Both the position numbers and the translations under genes were made by a program. The notes under the pieces were generated by a model. The model saw nothing but the letters and a program-made list of their open reading frames with translations, had not been told where the DNA came from and did not search any database. This document shows positions 9,194 to 20,455 of a stretch of 64,000 nucleotides of DNA, in pieces. The DNA lies in NCBI RefSeq assembly GCF_900168195.1, contig NZ_FUYX01000001.1, forward strand, positions 496,001 through 560,000, written 5' to 3'. Numbering within the stretch: position 1 is the first letter of the stretch; each line of letters opens with the position of its first letter. This DNA is from Allobosea thiooxidans. Lineage in GTDB: Bacteria > Pseudomonadota > Alphaproteobacteria > Rhizobiales > Beijerinckiaceae.

Positions 9194-10072
9194 TCAGTGA
9201 GCCGGCGAACCGTCCGGCATGCGCGACCACACCTTCTTCTTGGTGTAGTAGAGCAGCCCCGCGAAGATCACCAGGAACAGCATGACCTGCATGCCCAGGC
9301 GCTTGCGCGCTTCCAGATGCGGCTCCGCCATCCAGACCATGAAGGCGGCGACGTCGCGAGCGTACTGATCCGCCGTCTCCGGGACCGGCGACTTGCCGTC
9401 CGCGCCCTTCGGATACTCGACCTGCCCGTCGGACAGCGGGTTCGGCATCGCGATCAGATGGCCGGGCATGAACTCGTTGTAGTTCTGCCCCGGCAGCAGG
9501 GTGACGCCCGCGGGCGGCTCCTTGTAGCCGGTCAGCAGGGCGTGGATATAGTCCGGCCCCTGCTCCTGATACTGGGTGAAGATGTCGAAGATGAAGGTCG
9601 GGAAGCCGCGGGTGTAGGTGCGGGCCTTCGCCAGGACCGAGAAGTCCGGCGGGTAGGCGCCGCCCTGGGCCGCGCGCGCCGCCTGCTCGTTCGGGAACGG
9701 CGACGGGAAGGCGTCGGCCGGCCGGCCCGGCCGCTCGAACATCTCGCCCTGGTCGTTCGGGCCGTCCTTGATCTGGTAGGTCGCGGCGAGCGCGGCGACC
9801 TGACCGGCCGAGAATTCCGGGCCGCCGGGCTGCGACAGGTTGCGGAAACGCACCAGGCTGGCGCCGTGGCAGGCCGCGCAGACTTCCTTGTAGACCTTGA
9901 AGCCGCGCTGCAGCTGGGCCCGATCGAAGGTGCCGAACGGACCGGCGAAGGACCAGCTAAGCGCCGGCGGCTTCGGGGCACCCTCGGCGGCCTGGGCTGC
10001 CGGCTGGAAGAGCGCCAGCGACAGGCCGGCGGCGAGCCCGGTCAGGGCGAGACGAAACGAGGTTCTGCTCAT
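9194..10072 (-). CDS. petC: Cytochrome c1 subunit of the bc1 complex
   Basis: Passes electrons from the Rieske protein to soluble cytochrome c in the quinol:cytochrome c oxidoreductase (complex III). The 292-residue protein has a signal peptide (MSRTSFRLALTGLAAG... cleaved near AQA-AEG), the haem c motif CAACH (EVCAACHGASLVRFRNL), the axial-Met region MPGHLIAMPNPL, and a C-terminal membrane anchor (VMLFLVIFAGLLYY). The ATG at 10072 was chosen because it gives the signal peptide; the frame runs on into petB. It is encoded as a stand-alone cytochrome c1, not as a petB-petC fusion as in Bradyrhizobium FbcH. The terminator follows directly. Confidence 0.96.
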   Translation of the reverse strand: MSRTSFRLALTGLAAGLSLALFQPAAQAAEGAPKPPALSWSFAGPFGTFDRAQLQRGFKVYKEVCAACHGASLVRFRNLSQPGGPEFSAGQVAALAATYQIKDGPNDQGEMFERPGRPADAFPSPFPNEQAARAAQGGAYPPDFSVLAKARTYTRGFPTFIFDIFTQYQEQGPDYIHALLTGYKEPPAGVTLLPGQNYNEFMPGHLIAMPNPLSDGQVEYPKGADGKSPVPETADQYARDVAAFMVWMAEPHLEARKRLGMQVMLFLVIFAGLLYYTKKKVWSRMPDGSPAH

Positions 10073-10079
10073 GGTTCCG

Positions 10080-11366
10080 TCAGCCCTTGACGTTCGGTTC
10101 GGCAGCGGTGGCGGCCGCCATGCGGGCCGCCGAGCCGTTCTTGGCGGAAGCGGCCAGTACCGCATCGGCGATCGAGGTCGGCAGCGCCTTCGGCCGCTCG
10201 AACAGGCCGACGACGAACAGCGCCACGAAGAAGCCGAAATACAGCACGGTGAAGATCTGCGAGGCGATGACGTAGCCACCCTCGGCCGGCATGGCGCCGA
10301 GATAGCCCAGGCCGATGCAGACCGCGAGGAAGGCCCAGAAGAGCTGGCGCGCGATCGGCCGGTAGCTCATCGACTTGACCTTGGAGGTGTCGATCCAGGG
10401 CAGGAAGGCGAGCACGACGATCGCCGAGCCCATGGCCAGCACGCCGCCGAGCTTGTCGGGGATGGCGCGCAGGATCGCGTAGAATGGCAGGAAGTACCAT
10501 TCCGGGACGATGTGCGCCGGCGTCGCAGCCGGGTTCGCAACGATGTAGTTGTCCGCATGCCCCATGTAGTTCGGCTGGTAGAACACGAACCAGGCGAACA
10601 CGATCATGAACACGACCATGCCGAAGATGTCCTTCACCGTCGCATAGGGCGTGAAGGGCACGGTGTCCTTCTCGACGTTCTTCACCTCGACGCCGGTCGG
10701 GTTGTTCTGGCCGACATGGTGCAGCGCCCAGACGTGCAGCACGACGACGCCGAAGATCATGAACGGCAGCAGGTAGTGCAGCGAGAAGAAGCGGTTCAGC
10801 GTCGGGTTGTCGACCGAGTAGCCGCCCCACAGGAAGGTCACGATCGTCTCGCCGATCACGGGCAGCGCCGAGAACAGGTTGGTGATGACGGTCGCGCCCC
10901 AGAAGGACATCTGGCCCCAGGGCAGGACGTAGCCCATGAAGGCGGTCGCCATCATCAGCAGGAAGATCACCACGCCGAGGATCCAGAGCACCTCGCGCGG
11001 CGCCTTGTACGACCCGTAGTAGAGCCCGCGGAAGATGTGGACGTAGACGGCGACGAAGAACATCGAGGCGCCGTTGGAGTGCAGGTAGCGCAGCAGCCAG
11101 CCGTAGTTCACGTCGCGCATGATGTGCTCGACGGAGTTGAACGCCATCGTCGCATGCGGGGTGTAGTGCATCACCAGGATGATGCCGGTGACGATCTGCG
11201 CCACCAGCATGAACACGAGGATGCCGCCGAAGGTCCAGAGATAGTTGAGGTTGCGCGGCACCGGGTAGGACACCGCCGAATCATGCGCGAGCCGGACGAT
11301 CGGCAGACGGGCATCAAGCCAGCGTTCGATGCCGGTCTTCGGAACGTAGGAACTGTGACCACTCAT
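10080..11366 (-). CDS. petB: Cytochrome b subunit of the bc1 complex
   Basis: Integral membrane subunit that carries haems bL and bH and the Qo and Qi quinone sites. At 428 residues it is full length. It shows the expected helices and haem-ligand histidines ([20 protein letters not shown] region, [21 protein letters not shown]) and the Qo-site [16 protein letters not shown] with its PEW(Y) motif. Seven bases separate it from petC and 53 bases from petA, consistent with one operon. Confidence 0.97.
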   Translation of the reverse strand: MSGHSSYVPKTGIERWLDARLPIVRLAHDSAVSYPVPRNLNYLWTFGGILVFMLVAQIVTGIILVMHYTPHATMAFNSVEHIMRDVNYGWLLRYLHSNGASMFFVAVYVHIFRGLYYGSYKAPREVLWILGVVIFLLMMATAFMGYVLPWGQMSFWGATVITNLFSALPVIGETIVTFLWGGYSVDNPTLNRFFSLHYLLPFMIFGVVVLHVWALHHVGQNNPTGVEVKNVEKDTVPFTPYATVKDIFGMVVFMIVFAWFVFYQPNYMGHADNYIVANPAATPAHIVPEWYFLPFYAILRAIPDKLGGVLAMGSAIVVLAFLPWIDTSKVKSMSYRPIARQLFWAFLAVCIGLGYLGAMPAEGGYVIASQIFTVLYFGFFVALFVVGLFERPKALPTSIADAVLAASAKNGSAARMAAATAAEPNVKG

Positions 11367-11419
11367 GAAGAATGCCTCAAGGCTGTCTCATCTTGGCGGG
11401 AAAGCGTCGAGCGCATTGC

Positions 11420-11968
11420 TCAGCCGATCTTGATCTTGGTGTCCGCGGTGAAGGCATAGGGCGGAACCGGCAGGTTGAGCGGTGCCGGGCCCTTGCGGAT
11501 GCGGCCGGAGGAATCGTAGTGCGAGCCGTGGCAGGGGCAGAACCAGCCATCATAGTCGCCCTTCGGCTCGCCGGGAGCGTTGCCGAGCGGCACGCAGCCA
11601 AGATGGGTGCAGTTGCCGTAGACGATGAGGAAGCGCTCATGGCCGGCCTTGGTGCGCTGCTGGTCGGTCTGCGGGTCGCGCAGCGTGGCGATATCGACCG
11701 CGAGAGCCTCGTCGACCTCCTTCTTGGTGCGGTGGCGCACGAAGATCAGCTTGCCGCGCCAGAACAGCTTGATGGCCTGGCCTTCGGCGACGGGCGAGAG
11801 GTCGAGATCGATCGGGGCGCCGGCGGCGACGGTCTGCGCGTCGGGAGCAAGCTGGCTGATCAGCGGGACGACGACGGCACCGATGCCGACGGCGCCGGCG
11901 GCGCCGGTCGCGAGCATCAGGAAATCGCGGCGGGTTGTTCCGGTCGATGTATCGGTCGCGTGCGCCAC
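11420..11968 (-). CDS. petA: Rieske iron-sulfur subunit of the bc1 complex
   Basis: Carries the [2Fe-2S] cluster that takes electrons from quinol at the Qo site. Cluster-binding motifs CTHLGC and CPCHGSHYD are intact. A twin-arginine signal [17 protein letters not shown] doubles as the N-terminal membrane anchor. The GTG at 11968 is chosen because GAGAGGG sits a few bases upstream and it yields a 182-residue protein of normal size; the frame continues upstream to 12073 with no better start codon. It is the first gene of petA-petB-petC. The 192 bases upstream should hold the operon promoter, but no clear -35/-10 pair is visible on this strand. Confidence 0.95.
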   Translation of the reverse strand: MAHATDTSTGTTRRDFLMLATGAAGAVGIGAVVVPLISQLAPDAQTVAAGAPIDLDLSPVAEGQAIKLFWRGKLIFVRHRTKKEVDEALAVDIATLRDPQTDQQRTKAGHERFLIVYGNCTHLGCVPLGNAPGEPKGDYDGWFCPCHGSHYDSSGRIRKGPAPLNLPVPPYAFTADTKIKIG

Positions 11969-12160
11969 GATCCAATCCCTCTCACACTTCTCGCGAGCTG
12001 GAACAGCTCGAAATTGTCGTCTGTCGCCCTCATAGGGGCGCGCCGCTTCCGCCGCAATGCGGCGGTGCGTCACCGTGGGCTCTTTGACATGCAGATTGGA
12101 CGAAGTCTACTGTCGCGAACGCCCCAGCCATGCATGGCGCACAGTCCGCCGACGAGGGCG

Positions 12161-14026
<1,866 letters not shown>

Positions 14027-14140
14027 GTCTGCCCTCCTCTGGATCGGCATGACGACGGATTCGAGGCAGGATATGGCCCTCGCCCCGGCGAATGGCCACC
14101 CTGCTTGACGCATATCCGGGCGTCACCGCATGACAGGGTC

Positions 14141-14638
14141 ATGCTGCGCCTCGCCCTGTTCCAGCCGGACATCCCGCAGAACGCCGGCACGATGATCCGG
14201 ATGGCGGCCTGCCTCGGCATTGCCGTCGACATCGTCGAGCCCGCGGCCTTCGACGTGTCGGACCGGCATTTCCGCCGCTCGGGCATGGACTATCTCGAGC
14301 GCGCCGCCGTGATGCGCCACGATTCCTTCGCGGCTTTCGAGCGCTGGCGCCACGACCATGGGCACCGCCTCGTCCTTGCGGAGACCGATGGCACGACCCC
14401 ATTATCTGATTTCGTCTTCCGGCCCGACGACATCGTACTGGTGGGACGCGAGTCGGCCGGCGTCACGCCCGCAGTGCAGGCCGCGGCCGAGGCCAGCCTC
14501 CACATTCCGATGCGGGCGGGATTGCGTTCGCTCAATGTCGCATTGGCCGCGGCGATGGTAATGGGCGAGGCGTTGCGACAGACAGGCGGCTTTCCGGGCC
14601 GCGACGGAAACGACCATGGACACCCCGAAGCCAGCTGA
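14141..14638 (+). CDS. trmL: tRNA (cytidine(34)-2'-O)-methyltransferase TrmL
   Basis: A SPOUT-class methyltransferase that 2'-O-methylates the wobble base of certain leucine tRNAs. The 165-residue protein shows the family pattern: [20 protein letters not shown] at the N terminus, then [11 protein letters not shown] and [19 protein letters not shown] of the SAM-binding trefoil knot. The ATG at 14141 gives the standard [14 protein letters not shown] start. Its 3' end overlaps the start of hemF by 23 bases, so the two are probably co-transcribed. Confidence 0.94.
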   Translation: MLRLALFQPDIPQNAGTMIRMAACLGIAVDIVEPAAFDVSDRHFRRSGMDYLERAAVMRHDSFAAFERWRHDHGHRLVLAETDGTTPLSDFVFRPDDIVLVGRESAGVTPAVQAAAEASLHIPMRAGLRSLNVALAAAMVMGEALRQTGGFPGRDGNDHGHPEAS

Positions 14639-15542
14639 TGCTCCCCCGGCCGATCCCGCCCTCGTCGAGGCGCTGAAACCACGCGCCAGCGCCTGGTTCG
14701 AGAATCTGCGCGACCGCATCTGCGCCGCCTTCGAGGCGATCGAGGACGAGGCGGCCGGCCCCTTCCCGGCCGAGACGGACGAGCCCGGCCGTTTCGCCCG
14801 CACGCCCTGGCAACGGACCAACCATGACGGCACGCCCGGCGGCGGCGGCGTGATGTCGATCATGAAGGGCCGGGTCTTCGAGAAGGTCGGCGTCCATGTC
14901 TCGACCGTGCATGGCAGCTTCCATCCCGATTTCGCCGGCCAGATTCCCGGCGCCGCCGAGGATCCGCGCTTCCACGCCACGGGCATCTCGCTGATCGCCC
15001 ATCCCTGGAACCCGCACGCGCCGACCGTGCACATGAACACCCGCCTCGTGGTCACGACGAAGCCCTGGTTCGGCGGCGGCGCCGACCTGACGCCGGTGCT
15101 GATGGCGCGGCGCAGCCAGGACGACCCGGATTCGCGGGATTTCCACGGCGCGATGCGCCGCCCCTGCGAGCACTTCCCGGCCGTGGCCGACTATCCGCGC
15201 TTCAAGCGCTGGTGTGACGACTACTTCTTCCTGAAGCACCGCAACGAGCCGCGCGGCATTGGCGGCATCTTCTACGACTATGTCTGGACCGGCGATGTCG
15301 AGGCCGATTTCGCCTTCACCCGGGCGGTGGGCGAAGCCTTCCTCGACATCTATCCCAGCATCCTCTGCCGCAATATCGGCAAGCCCTGGAGCGAGGCCGA
15401 ACGGCACGAGCAGCAGGTGCGCCGCGGCCGCTATGTCGAGTTCAACCTGCTCTATGATCGCGGCACGATCTTCGGGCTGAAGACCGGCGGCAACGTCGAT
15501 TCGATCCTGTCCTCGATGCCGCCGACGGTGCGCTGGCCCTAG
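14616..15542 (+). CDS. hemF: Oxygen-dependent coproporphyrinogen III oxidase
   Basis: Converts coproporphyrinogen III to protoporphyrinogen IX using O2, in haem synthesis. The 308-residue protein has the HemF signature [19 protein letters not shown] and the DLTP and [14 protein letters not shown] segments, plus GGIFYDY and the C-terminal [15 protein letters not shown] and FGLKTGGN. It overlaps trmL at its start. Its stop overlaps by four bases the stop of the opposite-strand cca gene. An aerobic enzyme fits the bc1-based respiration seen nearby. Confidence 0.96.
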   Translation: MDTPKPADAPPADPALVEALKPRASAWFENLRDRICAAFEAIEDEAAGPFPAETDEPGRFARTPWQRTNHDGTPGGGGVMSIMKGRVFEKVGVHVSTVHGSFHPDFAGQIPGAAEDPRFHATGISLIAHPWNPHAPTVHMNTRLVVTTKPWFGGGADLTPVLMARRSQDDPDSRDFHGAMRRPCEHFPAVADYPRFKRWCDDYFFLKHRNEPRGIGGIFYDYVWTGDVEADFAFTRAVGEAFLDIYPSILCRNIGKPWSEAERHEQQVRRGRYVEFNLLYDRGTIFGLKTGGNVDSILSSMPPTVRWP

Positions 15543-16768
15543 AGCCGGCTCGCGGCATCGAGCAGCGCGAGCTGCGCCTCCCGATCGGCCGGGCAGCCGG
15601 CCTCGATCCAGAGCCGGCGCGCCTCCGCGAGGACCTGCCCCACCCGCTCGCCTTTCGGCACGCCGCGCGCCAGCACGTCCTGCCCGCGCGGCAGGAAGGC
15701 GGGCGTCGCGCCGAGCTGGCCGATGAGCTTCTGGACCTGCCTTCCGGTCTCGGCGTCGGTCGAGCCTGTCAGCAGCACGAGGGCAGCCGCCGCCGCATCG
15801 CTCCCGGCGCGGTCGGCGACGATGCGCAGCAGGACCAGCGACGGCGGCTCGGCCCGCCCGCCGAGGCCTTCCAGCGCCTGCGCGATCCGGTCGATCCGGT
15901 CGAACTCCTCGTTGGACAGCCGCAGCCGCTGGCGCAGCCGCGGCGCGTCCTCCCGCACCGACACCGCCAGGGCCGCCAGCCGGAAGGCCGGATAGACGCC
16001 GTCACCGCCCGCGCCCGCCACCGCGGCGAAGCGGGAAAGATGCGGCACGGCGCCGATCACCGGCATCAACAGCCCCGCCCCCGCCATCGCGTCGAGCGTG
16101 GCGGCCGCGCCCGGCGCGGCCAGGAGCTTCATCAGCTCCGCCCGGACGCGCTCCCGCGAAAGACCGGCGAGCCCGGCCCGCCCGGCGATGCAGGCGCGCA
16201 GCCCCTCGCCATCGGGAGCGCCCACGCCGTAGCGGGCATGGAAGCGGAAGAAGCGGAGGATGCGCAGGTAATCCTCGCGGATGCGCGCCTCGGCCTGGCC
16301 GATGAAGCGCACGCGCCGCTGCGCGAGATCGGCGAGGCCGTCGCTGTAGTCGTGGAGCGCGCCGCTCCGATCGAGCCCCAGCGCGTTGATCGTGAAGTCG
16401 CGCCGCAGCGCATCGGCGGCGAAATCGCGGCCGAAGACGACCTTGGCCCGGCGCCCGTCGGTTTCGACGTCGCGCCTGAGCGTCGTCACCTCGAAGCTCG
16501 CGCGCCCCGAGACCAGCGTCACCGTGCCGTGCTCGATCCCCGTCGGGACGGCCTTGAACCCGGCTTTCCGGCCGCGGCGGATCGTCTCAGCGGGCAAGGC
16601 CGTGGTGGCGAGGTCGACATCGTTCGCCGCCTCGCCGAGCAGGAGATTGCGCACCGCGCCGCCAACGATGCGGGTTTCCTCGCCCTCGCCGTTCAGCGCC
16701 TCGAGCAGGCGCGCCAGGAGGGGCTCCGCGAGGAAACGCGCGACCGCCTCCGCACGCTCCCGGCTCAT
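15539..16768 (-). CDS. cca: CCA tRNA nucleotidyltransferase (class II poly(A) polymerase family)
   Basis: Adds or repairs the 3' CCA end of tRNAs. The 409-residue protein carries the nucleotidyltransferase core [21 protein letters not shown] (residues about 33-53, with the DxD-type pair in NDVDLAT), the [12 protein letters not shown] motif that binds and selects nucleotides, and the RNA-binding helical C half. Its start codon overlaps the stop of the DUF6111 gene (ATGA), making it the last gene of the minus-strand DUF1285 - CoA pyrophosphatase - DUF6111 - cca run. Confidence 0.94.
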   Translation of the reverse strand: MSRERAEAVARFLAEPLLARLLEALNGEGEETRIVGGAVRNLLLGEAANDVDLATTALPAETIRRGRKAGFKAVPTGIEHGTVTLVSGRASFEVTTLRRDVETDGRRAKVVFGRDFAADALRRDFTINALGLDRSGALHDYSDGLADLAQRRVRFIGQAEARIREDYLRILRFFRFHARYGVGAPDGEGLRACIAGRAGLAGLSRERVRAELMKLLAAPGAAATLDAMAGAGLLMPVIGAVPHLSRFAAVAGAGGDGVYPAFRLAALAVSVREDAPRLRQRLRLSNEEFDRIDRIAQALEGLGGRAEPPSLVLLRIVADRAGSDAAAAALVLLTGSTDAETGRQVQKLIGQLGATPAFLPRGQDVLARGVPKGERVGQVLAEARRLWIEAGCPADREAQLALLDAASRL

Positions 16769-17022
16769 TTGAACCGGCCGGGCACGAGCACCCCGTTCTC
16801 CATATGCGGCGGCTCGTAGGCGCCCTGGCTGCGCGGGGCGATGAAACCGGTGTAGGTGAGCACGCCGATCGCCAGAAGCAGCCCGGCGACGGCCAGCCAG
16901 AAGGCGTGGCGGCTCCAGTGCTCGACGTCGAAGGGATTGCGCCGCCGCACGACGAGATAGGCCGCGAAGAGGCAGAAGGGCAGGACGAAGAGCAGAATCT
17001 CTTCGATGATCGCGCGCAGCAT
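16765..17022 (-). CDS. DUF6111-like small membrane protein
   Basis: An 85-residue protein with two predicted membrane helices (IIEEILLFVLPFCLFAAYLV and FWLAVAGLLLAIGVLTYTGF) and a conserved-looking tail with the segment [11 protein letters not shown]. It matches the pattern I know as DUF6111 in Hyphomicrobiales, where it sits beside cca as here. The function is unknown. Its stop overlaps the cca start, and it begins 43 bases after the CoA pyrophosphatase stop. Confidence 0.85.
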   Translation of the reverse strand: MLRAIIEEILLFVLPFCLFAAYLVVRRRNPFDVEHWSRHAFWLAVAGLLLAIGVLTYTGFIAPRSQGAYEPPHMENGVLVPGRFK

Positions 17023-17065
17023 CGGTCTCGTCGTTCCCCGGCGCGCACTTCGCGCAAAGACAAGC

Positions 17066-17722
17066 TCAACCGGCCAGACGTTCGTAGAGGTTACGGATCA
17101 TGCCGGCGGTCGCCCCCCAGATATAGCGACCCTCGAACGGCATCGCATAGTATGTGCGGAAATGTCCCTGCCACTCCCGTCCCTCGCGCTTGTGGTTGGT
17201 CGGATCGAGCAGGAAGGAGAGCGGGGTCTCGAAAGTCTCGTCGACCTCGTGATGGTTGATCGTCAGCGAGAAGGGCGGCTCGATCAGCGCCACCACCGGC
17301 ACGATGCGGTAGCCGGTCCCCGTCAGATAGGCGTCGAGGAAGCCGAGCGTCCGGATATGCCGGCGCGACAGGCCGATCTCCTCCTCGGTCTCGCGCAGCG
17401 CCGTGACGACCGGCGAGCCATCGGTGGCGTCGACCCTCCCGCCGGGAAAGGCGACCTGGGCCGAGTGACTGCGCAGCGCCGCCGCCCGCTGCGTCAGCAG
17501 CATGGTCGGCCCCGAGGCGCGCGGCACGATGCCGATCAGCACCGCGGCCGGCACTGCCCGCTTCTCGTCGGGGATCGGCACGGACTGGGGCTGGTTCTCA
17601 TGGTCGCCGCGCGGGCGGGCGATGAGGTCGCCCAGCGCCGGCGGCTCGGGGCGCAGCCGGGCACGCGCCAGTTCCGCGAAGGTCTCGGTGCTGAGATTCA
17701 GGGCCTGGCCAATGATGGTCAC
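17066..17722 (-). CDS. CoA pyrophosphatase (Nudix hydrolase)
   Basis: Hydrolyses CoA or its derivatives to 3',5'-ADP and phosphopantetheine. The CoA-specific motif LLTQRAAALRSHSAQVAFPG precedes a Nudix box reading GGRVDATDGSPVVTALRETE followed by EEIGL. The first Glu of the generic box is not conserved, as in many members of this subfamily. The GTG at 17722 is chosen because it overlaps the DUF1285 stop in the form GTGA. It gives a 218-residue protein of normal size. The frame is open upstream, but that region is antisense or out of frame to DUF1285. Confidence 0.9.
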   Translation of the reverse strand: MTIIGQALNLSTETFAELARARLRPEPPALGDLIARPRGDHENQPQSVPIPDEKRAVPAAVLIGIVPRASGPTMLLTQRAAALRSHSAQVAFPGGRVDATDGSPVVTALRETEEEIGLSRRHIRTLGFLDAYLTGTGYRIVPVVALIEPPFSLTINHHEVDETFETPLSFLLDPTNHKREGREWQGHFRTYYAMPFEGRYIWGATAGMIRNLYERLAG

Positions 17723-18345
17723 GTCTCGATGCCTTCGATCTCGCTTGCCGGCAGCGCCGGGTAGAACTGCCCCGCCGCGGCGATGCCGAACATCGCCTGC
17801 CCATCGACCTCGCGCACCTCGCCGAGCGCCAGCAGGTCGTAGGTCAGCGCCCGCGTCAGCCGCGCCCAAAGGCCGCGCCTCACATGCACATAGGGCTTCA
17901 GCCCATCCTGCGCAGCCCGCTCGAAACGCAAGGGATGCTCCGGGCCGACGCAGAGCAGGTTGTCGACATGGGTCCGGAAAGCGATGCTGCGGCCGCCGTC
18001 CTCCCCGTCGACCTGCATCTCGACCGCCTGGAAGGGCGCATCCTCGACCTTGAGGCCGACCTTTTCGACCGGGGTCACGAGAAAGTAATCGTCGCCCTCG
18101 CGCTTCAGCACCGAGGAGAAGAGCTTCACCAGGGCCGGCCGGCCGATCGGCGTCCCCAGATAGAACCAGGTGCCGTCGGCGGCGATGCGCATGTCGAGAT
18201 CGCCGCAGAATGGCGGATTCCAGCGCTCGACCGGCGGCAATCCGCGCCCTTTGGCGCCGCCCAGCGCCGCCATCAGCCGATCCATCGCATTGCCCGGAGC
18301 CGTCATCGGAAGACCTGTCGCCGCCCGCTGCGGCATTGGTTGCAT
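17719..18345 (-). CDS. DUF1285 domain-containing protein
   Basis: A 208-residue protein of the DUF1285 family: PPVERWNPPFCGDLDMRI, then DGTWFYLGTPIGRPALVKLF, DDYFLVTPVEKVGLKVED and a second lobe with LRFERAAQDGLKPYVHVR. The family is known structurally, but I know of no assigned activity. The ATG at 18345 has AGGCGGA eight bases upstream; a later ATG would remove only the variable N terminus. It is the first gene of the minus-strand run that ends in cca. It is divergent from the MoxR operon, with which DUF1285 is often adjacent in this order. Confidence 0.88.
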   Translation of the reverse strand: MQPMPQRAATGLPMTAPGNAMDRLMAALGGAKGRGLPPVERWNPPFCGDLDMRIAADGTWFYLGTPIGRPALVKLFSSVLKREGDDYFLVTPVEKVGLKVEDAPFQAVEMQVDGEDGGRSIAFRTHVDNLLCVGPEHPLRFERAAQDGLKPYVHVRRGLWARLTRALTYDLLALGEVREVDGQAMFGIAAAGQFYPALPASEIEGIET

Positions 18346-18503
18346 CGCGTTTCCGCCTTGAACTCCACATAATCGTGAAGCCGAGATGTGTGTAGCGTCC
18401 CACTCGGTGCTTGAGCCAGGGGAGAGGCCCGTCCACATTGAAGGGTGGAGTCTCCCGGCTGGACCGGGAGGCGGCGCGCGGCATGAGAGTGAAGGAGACC
18501 GAT

Positions 18504-19526
18504 ATGGCGGAGCAAGCCCGGTCAGGCGAGAGCAATTCCCCGATCGATCTCGACAGCAGCGTCGTCGAGGCGGCCGAAGCCGCGCTCGGCGCCATCGGCT
18601 CGGCGCGCAAGGAAATCGGCCAGGTCATCTTCGGCCAGCAGAAGGTCGTCGACCTCTCGCTCGTCACCCTGCTTGCCGGCGGCCATGGGCTGCTCGTCGG
18701 CGTGCCCGGCCTCGCCAAGACCAAGCTCGTCGAGGCCATGGGCACCGTGCTCGGCCTCGCCGCCCGGCGCGTCCAGTTCACGCCGGACCTGATGCCGTCC
18801 GACATCCTCGGCTCCGAGGTGCTCGACGAGAGCGCCGACGGCAAACGTCATTTCCGCTTCATCAAGGGCCCGGTCTTCGCCCAGCTCCTGATGGCGGACG
18901 AGATCAACCGCGCCTCGCCCCGCACCCAGTCCGCGCTGCTGCAGGCGATGCAGGAGCACCACGTCACCGTGGCCGGCGAGCGCTACGACCTGCCGGCGCC
19001 CTTCCACGTGCTGGCTACGCAGAACCCGATCGAGCAGGAAGGCACCTATCCCCTTCCCGAGGCCCAGCTCGACCGCTTCCTGCTCGAGATCGACGTCGAC
19101 TATCCCGACCGCGAGGCGGAGCGGCGCATCCTGCTCGAGACCACCGGCGCCAAGGAATACAGGCCGGCACAGGCGATGGCCGCCGAGACGCTGATGTCGA
19201 TCCAGCGCCTCGTCCGCCGCCTGCCGGTGGGCGAAGCGGTGGTGGATGCGATTCTCGACCTCGTCCGTTCGGCGCGCCCCGGCGAGGGCGATGCCTCCGT
19301 CACCAGCAAGCTCGCCTGGGGCCCCGGCCCGCGCGCCAGCCAGTCGCTGACGCTCGCCGTGCGCGCTCGCGCCCTCGTCGAGGGCCGGCTCGCCCCCTCC
19401 GTGGACGATGTCGCCGCGCTTGCCCTGCCCGTCCTGAAACACCGCGTCGCGCTGACCTTCGCCGCCCGCGCCGATGGCGAGACCGTCGAAGCCGTGGTCG
19501 GCAAGCTCGTGGAACGGCTGGGATAG
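18504..19526 (+). CDS. MoxR-family AAA+ ATPase
   Basis: A 340-residue AAA+ chaperone-like ATPase. Visible are Walker A ([11 protein letters not shown]), Walker B with downstream residues ([20 protein letters not shown]), sensor 1 ([12 protein letters not shown]) and the arginine-finger region ([10 protein letters not shown]). MoxR proteins act with von Willebrand-type and membrane partners to mature or insert other proteins. The start at 18504 follows GAAGGAGA. It is the first of four genes with DUF58, a BatA/DUF4159 protein and a large membrane protein, all on one strand with gaps of at most 10 bases. Confidence 0.94.
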   Translation: MAEQARSGESNSPIDLDSSVVEAAEAALGAIGSARKEIGQVIFGQQKVVDLSLVTLLAGGHGLLVGVPGLAKTKLVEAMGTVLGLAARRVQFTPDLMPSDILGSEVLDESADGKRHFRFIKGPVFAQLLMADEINRASPRTQSALLQAMQEHHVTVAGERYDLPAPFHVLATQNPIEQEGTYPLPEAQLDRFLLEIDVDYPDREAERRILLETTGAKEYRPAQAMAAETLMSIQRLVRRLPVGEAVVDAILDLVRSARPGEGDASVTSKLAWGPGPRASQSLTLAVRARALVEGRLAPSVDDVAALALPVLKHRVALTFAARADGETVEAVVGKLVERLG

Positions 19527-19530
19527 GCCG

Positions 19531-20445
19531 ATGCTGCGCATGCGCGTCCTGAGTCCGAGCGAGCGGAAACCCGCCAAGCCGATTCTCACCGAATCGCTCG
19601 ACCTTGCCGCGCGCCTGCCGCGCCTCATCCTCGAGGCCCGCCGCGTCTCGGCCAGCATCCACGGTATCCATGGCCGGCGCCGCTCCGGCCCGGGCGAGAC
19701 CTTCTGGCAGTATCGCCCGCTGGTCGCCGGCGAATCCGCCTCGCGCATCGACTGGCGCCGCTCGGCCCGGGACGGCCATCTCTTCGTGCGCGAGCGCGAA
19801 TGGGAAGCCTCGCATTCGATCTGGCTCTGGATCGACCGGTCGCCCTCGATGGGCTTCGCATCCTCGCTGGCGATGGCGCCCAAGGTCGACCGTGCGCTGG
19901 TGGCCGGCTTCGCCCTGGCCGAGACGATGGTCGATGGCGGCGAACGCGTCGGCCATCTCGGCCTGACGCGGGCGCTGGCCTCACGCCGGATCGTCGAGGT
20001 GCTCGCCCAGGCCCTCATCGCCGACAGCCGCAGCGAGGCCGACCTCCCGCCGGGCGAGCCGCTGCCGCGGCTGGCCGACGCCATCCTCATCACCGACGGG
20101 CTCTCGCCCGCCAGCGCTCTGGCGCAGCGCATCGCGACCATGGCGTCGTCGGGCGCGCGCGGGCATCTCCTGCTGATCGCCGACCCGATCGAGGAGACCT
20201 TCCCCTTCACCGGCCAGGCCGAGCTCTTCGACCTCGAGGACGGCCTCAGCCTGCGCGTCGGCGACGCCGGCGCCTGGGGCGAAGCCTATCGCCAGCGCCT
20301 GGCCGCGCATCGCGACGCGATCGCCGAATCCTGTCGCAAGGCAGGCTGGACCCTGACGCTGCACCGGACCGACCGGCCGGCCAGCGAGGCGGTCCTGCGC
20401 ATCGCCAGCCTCGTCGCCGCCTCGCGCGGCGCGGCGCCTTTCTGA
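19531..20445 (+). CDS. DUF58 domain-containing protein
   Basis: A 304-residue member of the DUF58 (VWA-related) family. It has the family core with [40 protein letters not shown] and [11 protein letters not shown]. The last holds the DxSxS-like start of a MIDAS metal site, here DRSPS. DUF58 proteins are the usual direct partner of MoxR ATPases. It starts four bases after the moxR stop and is followed by the BatA-like gene after 10 bases. Confidence 0.92.
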   Translation: MLRMRVLSPSERKPAKPILTESLDLAARLPRLILEARRVSASIHGIHGRRRSGPGETFWQYRPLVAGESASRIDWRRSARDGHLFVREREWEASHSIWLWIDRSPSMGFASSLAMAPKVDRALVAGFALAETMVDGGERVGHLGLTRALASRRIVEVLAQALIADSRSEADLPPGEPLPRLADAILITDGLSPASALAQRIATMASSGARGHLLLIADPIEETFPFTGQAELFDLEDGLSLRVGDAGAWGEAYRQRLAAHRDAIAESCRKAGWTLTLHRTDRPASEAVLRIASLVAASRGAAPF

Positions 20446-20455
20446 GGGGCCTGCC

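Noticed and set aside
12083-12088. TTGACA as a -35 promoter element
   Set aside because: It points along the plus strand into the antisense of the ABC exporter, with no matching -10 box at 16-18 bases, so it is not useful for petA on the minus strand.
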